Notes under the pieces: model-generated
Told to the model about the DNA's origin: nothing
What the model saw: the letters and a program-made list of their open reading frames with translations, nothing else
Database searches by the model: none
NCBI GenBank assembly: GCA_035291905.1
Contig: DATDRF010000100.1
Coordinates: forward strand, 1-7,115
DNA: 7,115 nucleotides
Source: JACPLA01 sp035291905
GTDB taxonomy: Bacteria > Bacteroidota > Ignavibacteria > UBA10030
Direction of reading: 5' to 3'
Made by a program: the position numbers and the translations under genes
Shown here: positions 6,119 to 7,115 of the stretch, in pieces
Numbering within the stretch: the stretch's first letter is position 1
Layout: every line of letters starts with the position of its first letter

Positions 6119-7115
6119 TTAGTTCTTCCCGGCCTTCCGGAGATACGTGTACAGGTCCCGCATCTCCCATGTGGTGAGCTGCGGCCATCGCTTGTTTTGA
6201 GTCAGAAGCATGTCTTCCATTTGTGCTGCATGATTCCACATGAGCTGGATCATTTTGATGGGAGAGTTTATCCCCTTGGCAGACTGAAGGTCCGGTCCTT
6301 TTCCCTGACCACCGGGTTTGTGGCAGCTGCTGCATCCTTTCTCACTGAAGAGTTCCCCTCCGCGCTGTGAGTTGCCTTCTTTGTCTTCGAAGCCGAGGAA
6401 ATAGATGTACGCGATGATGTCGGCCATCTCGTTCCCGCTGAACTGCGGCCAATCAATGGATTCGCGTTTCATGTATTCGAGCATGGCCTGGCCGTGATTC
6501 CACATCGCACTGGCAACCTCGGTGACGCCCTTCTTGAGATCAATCTTGATGAGCCCTGCTTCGATGCGCTTTCGTTTTCCTTCCCCTACATGGCAATTGG
6601 AGCAGTGTTTTTGCCCGAAGAGCTCGCGTCCCCTTTTCGGATTCCCCACGGAGAGGCGCACTTCGACATTTGCGGTGCTGACTTGACGCAGGTAGGAGGC
6701 GATATCGACAATGTCCTGGCCAGTCAGTACGGGATATTTTGTTTTGCCCTTGTTTATTTGGTCAAGCATCGAGGGCCCGTGGTTCCACATTGCCTGGACC
6801 AGATAGAGCGGGGCTGAATATCGCTGAATGTTCCTGAAGTCCGGCCCTACGGTCCCACCCTGTCCACCGACGCTATGACACGAAATGCATCCCTTGGAGT
6901 TCAAAAGGCTCTTGCCGTTGGCGACACTTCCCGGCTCGCCGAGATAACGCAGGTAGTAGAGGAAGCCGAGGAGGTCCAGCATTTCAGCCTCAGTCAGCGT
7001 CGGGCGGTCCATTCTGAGCTGCCTGAATTTCCGGTTCATCTCGGGCGTGTGATTCCAGATAATGGATGCCAGCTCCAGGGCGCTTCCGAAGTACTGATCG
7101 TGACTCAGATCAGGT
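6119..7115 (-). CDS. Modular multiheme cytochrome c with WNHxxxM repeats (5' end beyond window)
   Basis: The frame stays open from the TAA at 6119-6121 to the right edge, so the N-terminus is missing; an internal Met at 7039 is not the true start. Counting from that Met, three CxxCH sites lie at 51-55 (CISCH), 146-150 (CSNCH) and 236-240 (CSSCH). After each comes MWNHxxxM (84-91, 179-186, 267-274), then a WP/YP...L(T/S)xxEM-type helix ending in a YL or YIYFL segment. A fourth WNHTPEM lies upstream at 7057-7037 with its own C-terminal helix, so the full protein has at least one more heme module. The Met of WNHxxxM is a likely distal ligand (His/Met, class I-like, relatively high potential). 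No signal peptide can be judged. The gene is 36 bases upstream of the pentaheme gene and in the same operon, so an electron partner role for the complex is inferred. Confidence 0.88.
   Translation of the reverse strand, partial: PDLSHDQYFGSALELASIIWNHTPEMNRKFRQLRMDRPTLTEAEMLDLLGFLYYLRYLGEPGSVANGKSLLNSKGCISCHSVGGQGGTVGPDFRNIQRYSAPLYLVQAMWNHGPSMLDQINKGKTKYPVLTGQDIVDIASYLRQVSTANVEVRLSVGNPKRGRELFGQKHCSNCHVGEGKRKRIEAGLIKIDLKKGVTEVASAMWNHGQAMLEYMKRESIDWPQFSGNEMADIIAYIYFLGFEDKEGNSQRGGELFSEKGCSSCHKPGGQGKGPDLQSAKGINSPIKMIQLMWNHAAQMEDMLLTQNKRWPQLTTWEMRDLYTYLRKAGKN

Overview
The window looks like part of a bacterial respiratory gene cluster. All genes I can support lie on the minus strand, so the operon is read from right to left. 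The organism is probably a Gram-negative, diderm bacterium of moderate GC content with a heme-rich anaerobic or microaerobic electron-transfer chain: there are at least twelve CxxCH heme c sites, a Tat-exported molybdopterin-family subunit, and a probable sigma-54 promoter. I cannot name the phylum. Lineages such as Ignavibacteria/Chlorobiota, Acidobacteriota, Nitrospirota or the former Deltaproteobacteria would all fit.

Layout from upstream to downstream on the minus strand: (1) 7115-6119, a 5'-truncated multiheme cytochrome c built from repeated His/Met-type modules; (2) 6082-5555, a membrane-anchored pentaheme cytochrome c; (3) 5541-3091, a Tat-exported molybdopterin-family large subunit with one N-terminal [4Fe-4S] site; (4) 3076-2387, a 16-cysteine four-cluster ferredoxin subunit; (5) 2390-1050, a ten-helix NrfD/PsrC/ActC-type quinone-reactive membrane subunit; (6) 985-434, a secreted tetraheme cytochrome of the c554 family; (7) a strong hairpin terminator at 376-403. 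A separate minus-strand gene starts at 231 and runs off the left edge. It encodes a membrane-anchored, sensor-like protein and is preceded by a near-consensus -24/-12 (sigma-54) promoter at 264-280, with a repeat/palindrome cluster at 327-356 where an activator site would be expected.

Genes 2-5 have the order and subunit types of the Qrc complex (QrcABCD) of sulfate reducers and of the core of alternative complex III (ActA, ActB, ActC). I read them as a quinone:cytochrome c oxidoreductase. The NrfD subunit would exchange electrons with (mena)quinone, the ferredoxin subunit would carry them on the periplasmic face, and the pentaheme cytochrome would pass them to soluble carriers such as the flanking tetraheme and modular cytochromes. 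The pentaheme count is Act-like, while the separate Mo-type and Fe-S subunits with a retained N-terminal cluster are Qrc-like. The position expected for a Cys/Sec molybdenum ligand is occupied by serines, so it is open whether this is a true Mo enzyme or an electron-transfer scaffold.

No RNA genes, insertion sequences, CRISPR arrays or other mobile elements were seen. The only stretch without a gene that approaches 300 bases is 232-433, described under its regulatory elements.
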